Assembly: GCF_035917575.1 (NCBI RefSeq)
Contig: NZ_CP109090.1
Location: forward strand, 2,542,001 to 2,606,000
Direction: 5' to 3'
DNA length: 64,000 bases
Origin: Streptomyces sp. NBC_01788
GTDB taxonomy: Bacteria; Actinomycetota; Actinomycetes; Streptomycetales; Streptomycetaceae
The notes beneath the pieces are model-generated. The model was not told the origin of the DNA, ran no database searches, and saw nothing but the letters and a program-made list of their open reading frames with translations. The position numbers and the translations under genes were made by a program. Below are positions 17,226 through 25,120 of the stretch, piece after piece (the stretch's first letter is position 1; every line of letters begins with the position of its first letter).

Positions 17226-17252
17226 CGTACGGGCGATAGTGTCACCCGTACG
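17226..17252. promoter_or_regulatory. Inverted repeat upstream of the DUF5336-like gene
   Basis: CGTACGGG (17226-17233) and CCCGTACG (17245-17252) form perfect 8-bp arms around an 11-base centre containing GATAGT. It lies about 100 bp before the GTG start of the next gene and could be an operator or leader hairpin. Confidence 0.4.
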
Positions 17253-17349
17253 ATGAGGTGCCACCCCCGCGCTTTCGCACCCCTGCCCGACGGCGGGACG
17301 GTGACAGCGACGCCTCCACCGACGAGACGACGAACCAGAAGGACCTGAC

Positions 17350-18105
17350 GTGAATATCCGCTCCCTCACTCGGGGCGACGGCGTGGTGATCGGAGCAGCG
17401 GTGTTGCTGTTCATCGCGTCGTTCCTCCACACCGGCTCGGGCTACACCCTCAATGCCTGGGACAACCTCGGTCTGGGCTTCGGCGTCTACATGGGCGGGG
17501 TGATCGGCGCCGCGCTGATCGTCGTCAACCGGAGTCTGCCGCAGCCCCGCAAGGTGGCGGGCCTGGACCTGGGCGCGGTGGGAGTGGCGTTCACGGTCCT
17601 GGTGGCCTGGATCATGTTCTGGAGCCTGGTGAACGCCTACAGCGCGGGCTCCGGCCTGATCCTCGGCTTCATCGCGGCCCTCGTCCTGGCCGTCGGCGCC
17701 GTCGCCACCCCGCTGGTCCCGGCTCTCCAGGCCGCCCTGGTGGCCGCCCCCGGACCGGCCGCGCCGCAGCCCTACGGCGCGCAGCCGCAGAACGGGTACG
17801 GCTACCCGGGCGCGCAGCAGCCGTTCGGCGGTCAGCCGCAGCAGGGTCAGCCCCAGCAGGGCGGGCCGTTCGGCGGCCAGCCGCAGCAGAGCCCGCAGCC
17901 CGCGGCCGGCTTCTCGCCGTTCTGGTTCGCCGTGCCGGCGCCGCGTCCGCTGTTCGCGGAGGACGGCTCTCCCGCGCCGATCGCCGAACTGGCGCCGGGC
18001 GTGTGGTACCTGGCCGTGGAGCAGCGCGGTCCGGGCCTGCTGGCCGAGATGCAGGACGGCCGCCGCGGTGTCCTCCAGGACACCTCCAACATCCAGCGCG
18101 GCTGA
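17350..18105 (+). CDS. DUF5336-like membrane protein with Gln/Gly/Pro-rich region
   Basis: A 251-residue protein. Residues ~10-135 contain four membrane segments (VVIGAAVLLFIASFL, GLGFGVYMGGVIGAALIVV, GVAFTVLVAWIMFWSLV, ILGFIAALVLAVGAVATPL). Residues 136-195 are a proline/glutamine/glycine-rich stretch with QPQQG and PFGGQP repeats. The rest is a soluble tail. This architecture recalls the mycobacterial 34-kDa antigenic protein family (DUF5336). Function unknown; a role at the envelope is likely. GTG start with GAAGGACC upstream. A strong hairpin terminator lies 21 bp after the stop. Confidence 0.8.
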   Translation: MNIRSLTRGDGVVIGAAVLLFIASFLHTGSGYTLNAWDNLGLGFGVYMGGVIGAALIVVNRSLPQPRKVAGLDLGAVGVAFTVLVAWIMFWSLVNAYSAGSGLILGFIAALVLAVGAVATPLVPALQAALVAAPGPAAPQPYGAQPQNGYGYPGAQQPFGGQPQQGQPQQGGPFGGQPQQSPQPAAGFSPFWFAVPAPRPLFAEDGSPAPIAELAPGVWYLAVEQRGPGLLAEMQDGRRGVLQDTSNIQRG

Positions 18106-18125
18106 CCCGGCCCGCCGGACCAGCC

Positions 18126-18153
18126 GGCCCCTCGCCCTCACGGGCGGGGGGCC
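18126..18153. terminator. Bidirectional hairpin terminator
   Basis: A 12-bp GC stem (18126-18137 with 18142-18153, one T-G wobble) with a TCAC loop, placed between the convergent DUF5336-like gene and the secreted 187-residue protein gene. No T-run follows, as is common in Streptomyces. Confidence 0.7.
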
Positions 18154-18215
18154 GTTGCCGTGCCGCGCGCGAGGCCTGCCCCGGCAGGCCGTCGGTGAAC
18201 AGCGCGGGAAGGCTC

Positions 18216-18779
18216 CTAGGAGCCCTGGAGGAGCTGCCTGTGGGACGGGATCTGGTTGTGGACCGGCGCGCCCGCGCTGCTCCCGGCGCCCTTCACCTTG
18301 TTGATGACGTTGCTGTAGTCACCGACCGCCGAGGTGTCGCCGTGGCGCAGCTTGGCGGGCAGGCCCTTCAGGTCGTTGATGGCCGAGTTGATCGGGGCGA
18401 GCGCCTTGGACAGCAGGGGGTCGCCCTTGGCGTTGCGCACGGCGGCCCGCAGCCGGTTGTAGGTGAAGGCGCCCGCGAGGGCCGCCTTGACGAAGGTGCC
18501 CCTGCGGTGGGGGGCGCCCTTCTTGAACTTGCCCTGCTTGTACGGTTTCACGATCCACTCGTAGGTGGCCCCGGCCGCGAGCGCCGCGTTCGCCACGAAC
18601 CGCGTCTTGGCGAAGTGCTGCCTCTGCGCGGGTGTGGTGGGGCGGGGCGTGGCCGCCGCCACGGCGACCGTCGGACTGTGTTGCGGAGTGCTCTGGGCAC
18701 CCGCCCACCCGGTGGAACCGGCGAGCAGGGCGCAGCAGAGCGTCAGCGCCAGAGCGAGGCGCCGTATCGGTACGGGCAC
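18216..18779 (-). CDS. Secreted protein of unknown function
   Basis: 187 residues. A classic signal peptide (basic VPVPIRRLALALTLCCALLAGSTGWAGAQS, cleavage after AGA around residue 28) precedes a basic, Lys-rich mature part of about 160 residues with GAPHRRGTFVKAALAGAFTYNRL and SKALAPINSAINDLKGLPAKL segments. It has no cysteine in the mature part. The GTG at 18777-18779 is chosen because GGGAGGA lies just upstream; the ATG six codons earlier has no such site. It is divergent from the small membrane protein gene. No family is recognised with confidence. Confidence 0.75.
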   Translation of the reverse strand: MPVPIRRLALALTLCCALLAGSTGWAGAQSTPQHSPTVAVAAATPRPTTPAQRQHFAKTRFVANAALAAGATYEWIVKPYKQGKFKKGAPHRRGTFVKAALAGAFTYNRLRAAVRNAKGDPLLSKALAPINSAINDLKGLPAKLRHGDTSAVGDYSNVINKVKGAGSSAGAPVHNQIPSHRQLLQGS

Positions 18780-18928
18780 GGTGTCCTCCCGGAACATGTT
18801 GCTGCGGTGCTTAGGGGGTCCGTGTGATCCCGGGTGGCCGCGCCGAAACAGTGCACCGGAGGTACCCTCCGGGTCACTCCCCGTGTGCGGACCGGGTTTC
18901 CCGCGTGATTCCGGGGCAGACGCAGAGC

Positions 18929-19222
18929 ATGTCCCCTCGATATCGCACGGGTCCCAACTCCGCCGGTACGGTCATCGCGGTGGTCGCCGACGTCATGGCC
19001 GTCATCCTCGGACTGTGGATACTGATGTACCTGCTGGACGCCAACCGGGCCAACGAACTGGTCCGGTTCGTGCACGGCGCGGCCGACTGGCTGGCCGGCT
19101 GGTCCCGGGACCTCTTCACCTTCGACAGGCCCTGGGCCCGCGTGATCGCCGGCTACGGACTGGCCGCCGTGGTCTACCTCTTCGTCGGCCACGCCGTCGC
19201 CAACCGGATGCACCGGCACTGA
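18929..19222 (+). CDS. Small two-helix membrane protein
   Basis: 97 residues from ATG 18929, with two transmembrane helices: GTVIAVVADVMAVILGLWIL MYLL (about 15-37) and VIAGYGLAAVVYLFVGHAVA (about 70-90), separated by an amphipathic loop rich in Trp and Asp. I recognise the type as a conserved Streptomyces hypothetical membrane protein but not its function. The longer in-frame start (18824) would add 35 residues without coding character. It stands alone between a divergent secreted-protein gene and a convergent operon. Confidence 0.7.
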   Translation: MSPRYRTGPNSAGTVIAVVADVMAVILGLWILMYLLDANRANELVRFVHGAADWLAGWSRDLFTFDRPWARVIAGYGLAAVVYLFVGHAVANRMHRH

Positions 19223-19292
19223 CGACGGCGGACCGGGCCGACGGACTTGACGACGGCGGACCGGGCCGAGCCGGCACGCAGGCAGGACCGCG

Positions 19293-20366
19293 TCAGCCGC
19301 AGCAGTCCGTCTCCAGGCCGCGCGGCAGGCGGTCGCCCGCCGCGAAGACCGTGCAGGTGGCCTCGTGGCCGCCGAGCGCGGCCACGGCGAGGAGGAGGGA
19401 GCCGGCGGTCCACGTGGTCAGTTCGCGGGGCCACACGGCCTCGTCCTCGAAGACGTAGCCCGTCCAGTACAGGCCGGTGTCCGCGTCGCGCAGGTGCTGG
19501 ATGGACTGGAGCACGGACAGGGCGTGGTCGGACTCGCCCACCGCCCAGAGCGTCAGGGCGAGTTCGGCCGATTCCCCGCCCGTCACCCACGGGTTGGGGA
19601 CGACGCAGCGCACCCCGAGTCCGGGCACCACGAAGCGGTCCCAGCCCGCCGCGATGCGCGCCTTGGCCTCCGTGCCGGTCAACGCGCCGCCCAGTACCGG
19701 GTAGTACCAGTCCATGGAGTAGCGGTCCTTGTCGAGGAACCGCTCCGGGTGCGCGCGGATCGCGTGGCGGAGCGCGCCGACCGCCAACTCCCAGTCGGGT
19801 TGGGGTTCTTCACGCTGCTCGGCGATGGCCAGCGCGCAGCACAGCGCGTGGTGGACCGAGGAGCACCCGGTCAGCAGCGCGTCCGCGGTGTCCGTGCCGT
19901 CGTCCTCCCGCTTCCAGCCGATCTGCCCCCCGGGCTGCTGGAGGCGCAGCACGAACTCGATCGCGGCGTACACGACGGGCCACATGCGGTCCAGGAAGGT
20001 GTCGTCGCCGGTCGAGAGGTAGTGGTGCCAGACCCCTACGGCCGTGTAGGCGACGAAGTTGGTCTCCCGGCGGCGGTCGGTGACGTCGTCGTGCGCACCG
20101 TCCGCGTAGGCCGCGTACCAGGAGCCGTCGTCGAGCTGGTGGCGGGCGAGCCAGGCATAGGCGCGCTCGGCGGCCTCGTGCTCGCCGGCCGCGTCCAGGG
20201 CCATCGCCGCTTCGACGTGGTCCCACGGGTCGAGGTGGTGCCCGCGGAACCAGGGGATCGCCCCGTCCGGCCGCTGGGCGGCGAGTATGCCGCGTACGGT
20301 CGCGGCGGCCTGCCCGGCGGTGAGGACCCCGGGCAGGACGAGGTGTTCTGTCCGGGGAGTCGTCAC
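19293..20366 (-). CDS. Alpha/alpha toroid (prenyltransferase/glycosidase-like) protein
   Basis: 357 residues built of paired helices with repeated motifs (ILAAQRPDGAIPWF, LARHQLDDGSWYAAY, QPGGQIGWK) typical of the (alpha/alpha)6 barrel seen in squalene/prenyl cyclases and GH15-like glycosidases. Often annotated as prenyltransferase, but no DxDD or zinc ligands for those activities are seen; a carbohydrate-active role would fit its partners. It is the last gene of the operon glycosyltransferase - methyltransferase - toroid, with a GTGA overlap to the methyltransferase. It ends near two cysteines (LETDCCG). GTG start. Confidence 0.8.
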   Translation of the reverse strand: MTTPRTEHLVLPGVLTAGQAAATVRGILAAQRPDGAIPWFRGHHLDPWDHVEAAMALDAAGEHEAAERAYAWLARHQLDDGSWYAAYADGAHDDVTDRRRETNFVAYTAVGVWHHYLSTGDDTFLDRMWPVVYAAIEFVLRLQQPGGQIGWKREDDGTDTADALLTGCSSVHHALCCALAIAEQREEPQPDWELAVGALRHAIRAHPERFLDKDRYSMDWYYPVLGGALTGTEAKARIAAGWDRFVVPGLGVRCVVPNPWVTGGESAELALTLWAVGESDHALSVLQSIQHLRDADTGLYWTGYVFEDEAVWPRELTTWTAGSLLLAVAALGGHEATCTVFAAGDRLPRGLETDCCG

Positions 20367-21115
20367 GTGGCGGCCGCCTCGGCGCGGCCGGCCGTGGCGG
20401 GCAGGTGCGGCTTGGTCGCGTACGCCACGAAGCTCTTGCCGATGAGCGGGTTCAGCGCCTGCTCTGCCATCCGGGTGGCCAGCGGCTTCTTCATGATGTC
20501 CCAGACCAGCAGCTTGTGGTAGGCGCGCACCGGCAGGACCTGGTCGTTGTCGACGCCGAAGGCGCACTTCAGCCACCAGTACGGCGAGTGCAGCGCGTGC
20601 GCGTGGTGGGTGCCGTAGGGCTTGAGGCCCGCCTCGCGCATTCTGGCGAGGAGTTCGTGGGCCCGGTAGATGCGGATGTGGCCGCCCTCCACCTCGTGGT
20701 AGGCGTCGGACAGGGCCCAGCAGACCTTCTCGGGGCCGTAGCGCGGCACGGTGACCGCGATCCGCCCGCCGGGCCGGAGCACCCGGACCATCTCGGCGAG
20801 GACGCCCTTGTCGTCGGGGATGTGCTCCATCACCTCGGAGATGATGACGACGTCGAAGGAATCGTCGGGGAAGGGCAGCGCCAGCGCGTCGCCCTCCATG
20901 GCGGTCGCGGTCGCCCCTTCCGGCGCCTCCCCGGCCTCCTTCATCGCCGCGAACCACTTGGCGACCTCGCGGATCTCCTCGCCGTTGCGGTCCAGCGCCA
21001 CGACCCGGGCCCCGCGCCGGTAGCACTCGAACGCGTGCCGGCCGGCGCCGCAGCCGAGGTCCAGCACGCGGTCGCCCGGGGCGAGCGGGAACCGGGAGAA
21101 GTCGACGGTCAGCAC
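20363..21115 (-). CDS. Class I SAM-dependent methyltransferase
   Basis: 250 residues with motif I GDRVLDLGCGAGRHAFECYRRGARVVALD (~14-42), an acidic motif EGDALALPFPDDSFDVVIISEVMEHIPD (~75-102) and the strand VLRPGGRIAVTVP. This is the Methyltransf_11 type. GTG 21113-21115 is chosen as start; it overlaps the end of the glycosyltransferase gene by 7 bp. Close association with a glycosyltransferase suggests methylation of a sugar, polyketide or lipid-linked glycan, but the acceptor is unknown. Confidence 0.88.
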   Translation of the reverse strand: MLTVDFSRFPLAPGDRVLDLGCGAGRHAFECYRRGARVVALDRNGEEIREVAKWFAAMKEAGEAPEGATATAMEGDALALPFPDDSFDVVIISEVMEHIPDDKGVLAEMVRVLRPGGRIAVTVPRYGPEKVCWALSDAYHEVEGGHIRIYRAHELLARMREAGLKPYGTHHAHALHSPYWWLKCAFGVDNDQVLPVRAYHKLLVWDIMKKPLATRMAEQALNPLIGKSFVAYATKPHLPATAGRAEAAAT

Positions 21116-22527
21116 GTGGCCCTGCTTTCGCGGTTGAGTTCGGCGTCGGTCGTGGTGGGGCCGGTCCCCGCGGGGGCGGCGGCCGCTGCGGGGCTGTCCG
21201 CGCGGGAGCGGGCGAGGGCCTCGCGGTACCGGGCCACGGTCCCCTCGGCGGCGCGGGCCCAGGTGAAGTGCCGCAGGACCCGCTCGCGCCCGGCCCGGCC
21301 CAGCCGGAGACGCAGCTCCGGGTCTCCCAGCAGCCGGCCGAGCGCCACGGCCAGCGCCCCGGCGTCGCCCGGCGGCACCGCGAGGCACGTCTCGCCGTCG
21401 CGTCCCGCGACCTCGGGGACGGCGCCCCCGGTCGTGGCGACCAGCGGGGTGCCCGTGGCCATGGCCTCGGCGGCCGGCAGGGAGAAGCCCTCGTACAGCG
21501 ACGGCACGCAGGCGACCTCGGCGGAGCGGACCAGGTCGACCAGTTCGGCGTCCGAGATGCCCTTGACGAACTCGACGGCGTCTTCGAGGCCGTGGCGTGC
21601 GACGGCCTGCGCGACCGGGCCCCGCTCGGGCCGTTTGCCGACGACGACGAGGTGTGCGGCGGGGTGTTCGGTGCGCGCCTTCGCCAGCGCCTCGATGAGG
21701 AACACCAGCCCCTTGAGGGGCACGTCCGCGCTGGAGGTGGTCACGATCCGGCCGGGCACCTGCCGCACGGCCGGATCGGGTGAGAACAGGTCGGTGTCGG
21801 CGCCGATGTGCACGACGTGGACGCGGTCCTGGCGTACCCCGAGGTGGTCGACGATCTCCTGGCGGGAGGTGCCGGAGACGGTGAGCACGGAGGGCAGCCT
21901 GCGTGCGACGCGCTTCTGCATGCGGGTGAAGGCGTACCAGCGCCGCAGGGACCAGCGCCGCTGCCATCCCTCGGCGGCGTCCAGCTCCAACCGCCGGTCC
22001 ACGGTGATGGGGTGGTGGATGGTGGTGACCAGAGGCGCGCCGATGTTCCCCAACAGCCCGTATCCCAGGGTCTGGTTGTCGTGGACGATGTCGAACTCCC
22101 CGCGCCGGGTGCGCAGATGGCGGCGGGCGCGCAACGAGAAGGTCAGCGGCTCGGGGAAGCCGCCGGTCCACATGGTGGCGACCTCCAGCGCGTCGATCCA
22201 GTCGCGGTACTCGTCGCGCGCGGGGGTGCGGAAGGGGTCCGGCTGCCGGTAGAGGTCCAGGCTCGGCAGTTCGGTCAGCCGCAGCCGGCCGTCGTGGCCG
22301 TCGCCCGCGATGTCGGCGAGCGTGTCGAGGACGGGGTACGGCTGGGCGGCGATCACCTCGACCCGGTGGCCGAGGCGGGCCAGTTCGCGCGAGAGGTGGC
22401 GTACGTAGACGCCCTGGCCGCCGCAGAACGGGTTTCCCTTGTAGGTGAGGAGCGCTATGCCGAGCGGTCGCTCGCCGTCCGCGGCCAGGTCCGCCGGGGA
22501 CCCCGCCTGACTGGGCTCAGCGGTCAC
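21109..22527 (-). CDS. Glycosyltransferase family 4 (GT-B)
   Basis: 472 residues. The N-terminal half begins IALLTYKGNPFCGGQGVYVRHLSRELARLGHRVEVI, a typical nucleotide-sugar transferase strand-loop; the C-terminal half has the donor-site ladder IGADTDLF, VVGKRPERGP, and the EX7E motif PSLYEGFSLPAAEAMATGTPLVAT. It is first in a three-gene operon. The GTG at 22525-22527 has AGGGGG six bases upstream and is preferred over the ATG 12 codons earlier (22563), which has no ribosome-binding site. A KstR-type operator lies about 55 bp upstream, so the TetR protein encoded next door probably represses this operon. Confidence 0.88.
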   Translation of the reverse strand: MTAEPSQAGSPADLAADGERPLGIALLTYKGNPFCGGQGVYVRHLSRELARLGHRVEVIAAQPYPVLDTLADIAGDGHDGRLRLTELPSLDLYRQPDPFRTPARDEYRDWIDALEVATMWTGGFPEPLTFSLRARRHLRTRRGEFDIVHDNQTLGYGLLGNIGAPLVTTIHHPITVDRRLELDAAEGWQRRWSLRRWYAFTRMQKRVARRLPSVLTVSGTSRQEIVDHLGVRQDRVHVVHIGADTDLFSPDPAVRQVPGRIVTTSSADVPLKGLVFLIEALAKARTEHPAAHLVVVGKRPERGPVAQAVARHGLEDAVEFVKGISDAELVDLVRSAEVACVPSLYEGFSLPAAEAMATGTPLVATTGGAVPEVAGRDGETCLAVPPGDAGALAVALGRLLGDPELRLRLGRAGRERVLRHFTWARAAEGTVARYREALARSRADSPAAAAAPAGTGPTTTDAELNRESRATC

Positions 22528-22581
22528 TCCGGGCCCCCTTCTGGCTGCACTGTCCCGCGACATTACGCCGGGACGCTAATC

Positions 22582-22595
22582 TAGAACAAGTTTCA
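22582..22595. promoter_or_regulatory. KstR-type operator TnnAACnnGTTnnA
   Basis: The 14-bp sequence tagaacaagtttca matches the KstR consensus at every defined base. It lies in the divergent region between the glycosyltransferase operon and a TetR gene of KstR type, so it is positioned to control both. The consensus is from mycobacteria; the link to this protein is inferred. Confidence 0.65.
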
Positions 22596-22734
22596 GACTT
22601 GATCGTTCAGGAGGTTCCGAATCTACCGGCAGGTAGCCACGCGGTGAGCAGCGGATCGGGTGATTCGCGCCACGGCCCGCGCCATGCCCGCGGTCCGGCC
22701 CCCTGCCCCCACCGACCGTCACGGAACGGGACCC

Positions 22735-23358
22735 ATGCCTGCGCGAGCCAGCACCTCCCGGCCGGCCTCACCGCCCCTCACCGAGCGGCAGGAGGCCCGC
22801 CGCCGACGCATCCTGCGCGCGAGCGCCCAACTGGCCGCCCGGGGCGGCTTCGACGCCGTGCAGATGCGGGAGGTCGCGGAGTCCTCGCAGGTGGCGCTGG
22901 GCACGCTGTACCGGTACTTCCCGTCCAAGGTGCACCTGCTGGTCGCCACGATGCAGGACCAGTTGGAGCGGCTGCACGGCACGCTGCGCAAGAAGCCGCC
23001 GGCCGGGGAGAGCGCCGGTGAGCGGGTGGCGGAGACCCTGATGCGCGCCTTCGGCGCCCTCCAGCGCGATCCCCACCTCGCGGACGCGATGGTCCGCGCG
23101 CTGACCTTCGCGGACCGCAGCGTGAGCCCGGAGGTCGACCAGGTCTCCCGGCAGACCACGGCGATCATCCTGGACGCCATGGGACTTCGGGAGCCCACCG
23201 CCGAGCAGCTCTCGGCGATCCGCGTGATCGAGCACACCTGGCTGTCGGCCCTGATCACCTGGCTCTCGGGCCGCGCCTCCCTCGCCCAGGCGAAGACCGA
23301 CATAGAGACGGCGTGCCGGCTGATCGACCTGACCACGCCTGACGCGGGGCATGAATAG
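22735..23358 (+). CDS. TetR-family regulator, KstR-like
   Basis: 207 residues. The N-terminal helix-turn-helix (RRILRASAQLAARGGFDAVQMREVAESSQVALGTLYRYFPSK) is strikingly like that of KstR, which represses cholesterol and fatty-acid catabolism genes in mycobacteria in response to a CoA thioester. The ligand domain (about 75-200) is also of that type. ATG 22735 is used, with GGAACGGGA upstream; two longer starts (22660, 22684) add a Pro/Arg-rich leader of doubtful value. A KstR-type site lies 140 bp upstream. Its stop is only 7 bp from the 3' end of a TPP riboswitch on the opposite strand, so the gene may also face antisense transcription. Confidence 0.9.
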   Translation: MPARASTSRPASPPLTERQEARRRRILRASAQLAARGGFDAVQMREVAESSQVALGTLYRYFPSKVHLLVATMQDQLERLHGTLRKKPPAGESAGERVAETLMRAFGALQRDPHLADAMVRALTFADRSVSPEVDQVSRQTTAIILDAMGLREPTAEQLSAIRVIEHTWLSALITWLSGRASLAQAKTDIETACRLIDLTTPDAGHE

Positions 23359-23364
23359 AACCTA

Positions 23365-23492
23365 CGAGACGGGTTCCCTTCGCCGGTATTGCCCGGATCA
23401 GGTAATGGGGGTCGCCTTCGGGTCCGACTGCTACCTTCCGGCCTCTCAGCCCGACCGTCGACGTCGGCCCCAGCGGATGCCGTAGCGTCTCG
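23365..23492 (-). ncRNA. TPP riboswitch (THI element), minus strand, orphan
   Basis: On the minus strand the aptamer runs from 23492 down to 23365. It contains the conserved core GGGCTGAGAGG (complement of 23439-23451), the segment ACCTGATCC followed by GGGCAATACCGGCG and AAGGGAA (23375-23403), a stem GCCGAC/GTCGG next to CTGAGA, and closing arms CGAGACG (23486-23492) and CGTCTCG (23365-23371). These are the defining TPP-aptamer elements. No thiamine gene follows: transcription would enter the kstR-like gene in antisense. A possible promoter lies at 23546-23573. Confidence 0.85.
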
Positions 23493-23545
23493 CCAAAGTC
23501 GGCTACTCCGGTCGAACTCCCTCACTCGCCTCGTAGGCCATCTCC

Positions 23546-23573
23546 AGGATAAATCCGTACGCACCGGATGCAA
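23546..23573 (-). promoter_or_regulatory. Candidate promoter of the TPP-riboswitch transcript
   Basis: On the minus strand TTGCAT (complement of 23568-23573) and TATCCT (complement of 23546-23551) are 16 bp apart, a reasonable vegetative promoter about 45 bp upstream of the aptamer. Confidence 0.4.
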
Positions 23574-23654
23574 CCCCCCAATTCGAAGATTTTTCAGGTT
23601 CCTCGTGGGCCGGGCGGAGACCGGTTTCGGCCACCCCTCGGGGCCTTTTCGGTC

Positions 23655-23884
23655 GGCCGGTAGAGTGACCGGGTCGTCATCACACCCGTTCGGGGGGAAG
23701 CCGGTGGAAATCCGGCGCTGACCCGCAGCCGTGAACCGCCCGCGAGGGCGGCGAGCCGGAATGCCCCGGGCGGAATGTGACCGGCTCATGTGCTCGGCGG
23801 ATCCGCCGGCGCATCGCACCGTCGAGGTATACGGAGCCGAGCCGCCGGGGTGTCCCGTGCTGTCCGGCTCCCCACAGGGAGAGG
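23655..23884 (+). ncRNA. Cobalamin (B12) riboswitch with ribosome-binding-site hairpin
   Basis: Conserved elements in order: GGGGAAGCCGGTG, then AAATCCGGCGCTGACCCGC (the B12-box region, 23695-23728) and GCGAGCCGGAATGCC (23751-23765). Downstream a short hairpin CTCCC/GGGAG (23868-23872 with 23777+100, i.e. 23877-23881) covers the Shine-Dalgarno sequence GGGAG of the first gene, 12 bp before its ATG. Ligand binding would therefore reduce translation of the downstream uptake operon when B12 is plentiful. Confidence 0.93.
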
Positions 23885-23896
23885 CACCCGCCGATC

Positions 23897-25120
23897 ATGA
23901 ACTTCCGCCGCAGCGCCGCGGCCCTGGCCGCCGCCGTCGTGATCGGCAGCGCGGCCCCCGCCGTCGCTGACACGTCCGCCGCCCCGTCCTCGCCGGCCCT
24001 TCCGGCAGGGCTCTACGGCACGACCGACCCCCAGTACGACGGCGTGTGGCGGCAGTCCCTCGCGCTGCTCGCACAGCACACCGTGGGCGTGCGGCCCGCC
24101 GCCAAGGGCGTGGACTGGCTGGCCGGACAGCAGTGCGCCGACGGCTCCTTCGCGGCCTACCGCGCCGAGCCGGGCAAGGCCTGCGACGCCAAGGTGATGG
24201 TCGACACCAACAGCACCGCCGCCGCCGTGCAGGCCCTCGCCGCGCTCGGCGGCCACGACACGGCGGCCGGCAAGGCGGTGTCCTGGCTGAAGTCCGTGCA
24301 GAACAAGGACGGCGGCTGGGGATACATGCCCGGCGGGTCCAGCGACGCCAACTCGACCTCGGTCGTGATCGGCGCGCTCGCCGCGGCCGGACAGAAGCCG
24401 GAGAGCGTCGTCAAGGACGGCAAGTCCCCCTACGACGCCCTGCTCGCCTTCGCCCTGCCGTGCTCGGGTGACGGAGCCGGCGCCTTCGCCTTCCAGCCGA
24501 ACAAGAAGGGCAAGCTCGACGCCAACGCCGACGCCACGGCGGCCGCCGTCGTCGCCGCGCTCGGGCAGGGCCTGGCCCCCGAGGCCGGCGGCAAGGGCAA
24601 GGACGCGGGCGGCGCGGCCCGTTGCGAGGACTCCGGCAAGCCCAGCCCCGACCGGGCCGCGGCCAACGGCGCCTCGTACCTCGCGCAGGCCGTCGCCAAG
24701 GACGGTCACCTCACCTCCTCCTTCCCCGGCGCCACCGATCAGCCCGACTTCGGCAACACCGCCGACACGGTCGTCGCCTTCGCCGTGCAGGGCGGTTCCG
24801 CGCAGGCGCAGAAGCCGCTGAAGTGGCTGGAGAAGAACTCCGAGGCGTGGGCGAAGCAGAGCGGTCCCGCCGCCTACGCCCAGCTGGTCTTCGCGGCCCG
24901 CGCGGCCGGCACCGACCCGCGTGACTTCGGCGGTGTCGACCTGATCCAGCGGCTCAACGCCACCGGACCGGCTCCCCAGGCCGCCGAGGGCAAGGACGCC
25001 ACGGACTCCGCGAAGAGCGGCTCCCCCTTCGGCCTCTGGTGGACCATCGGCGTCTTCGCCGTCGCGGGCGTCGGCATCGGGTTCCTGCTGAGCGGCCGGA
25101 AGAAGAAGGGGCAGTTGTGA
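23897..25120 (+). CDS. Secreted, membrane-anchored alpha-toroid protein; probable cobalamin-capture protein
   Basis: 407 residues: signal peptide 1-25 (MNFRRSAAALAAAVVIGSAA, cleavage near VAD), an alpha/alpha barrel ~40-360 with prenyltransferase-type repeats (VDWLAGQQCADGSFAAY, VSWLKSVQNKDGGWGYMPGG, ASYLAQAVAKDGHL, LKWLEKNSEAWAKQ), a short linker, and a C-terminal membrane helix followed by Arg/Lys (LWWTIGVFAVAGVGIGFLLSGRKKKGQL). The animal B12 binders transcobalamin and intrinsic factor share this alpha6-alpha6 barrel. It is the first gene behind the cobalamin riboswitch and overlaps the next gene (GTGA). Two cysteine pairs could form disulfides. The B12-binding role is inferred from fold and riboswitch; no catalytic motif is seen. 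Confidence 0.82.
   Translation: MNFRRSAAALAAAVVIGSAAPAVADTSAAPSSPALPAGLYGTTDPQYDGVWRQSLALLAQHTVGVRPAAKGVDWLAGQQCADGSFAAYRAEPGKACDAKVMVDTNSTAAAVQALAALGGHDTAAGKAVSWLKSVQNKDGGWGYMPGGSSDANSTSVVIGALAAAGQKPESVVKDGKSPYDALLAFALPCSGDGAGAFAFQPNKKGKLDANADATAAAVVAALGQGLAPEAGGKGKDAGGAARCEDSGKPSPDRAAANGASYLAQAVAKDGHLTSSFPGATDQPDFGNTADTVVAFAVQGGSAQAQKPLKWLEKNSEAWAKQSGPAAYAQLVFAARAAGTDPRDFGGVDLIQRLNATGPAPQAAEGKDATDSAKSGSPFGLWWTIGVFAVAGVGIGFLLSGRKKKGQL

Noticed and set aside
19293..20366. True prenyltransferase or squalene cyclase
   Set aside because: The toroid repeats are there, but the DxDD or zinc-binding residues of those enzymes are not, and the neighbours suggest carbohydrate chemistry.
22768..23352. 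194-codon antisense frame starting 13 bp after the TPP riboswitch
   Set aside because: It is the mirror of the TetR gene with Arg/Gly/Leu shadow composition and no family resemblance; the TetR frame is clearly the coding one. Only the riboswitch makes it worth noting.
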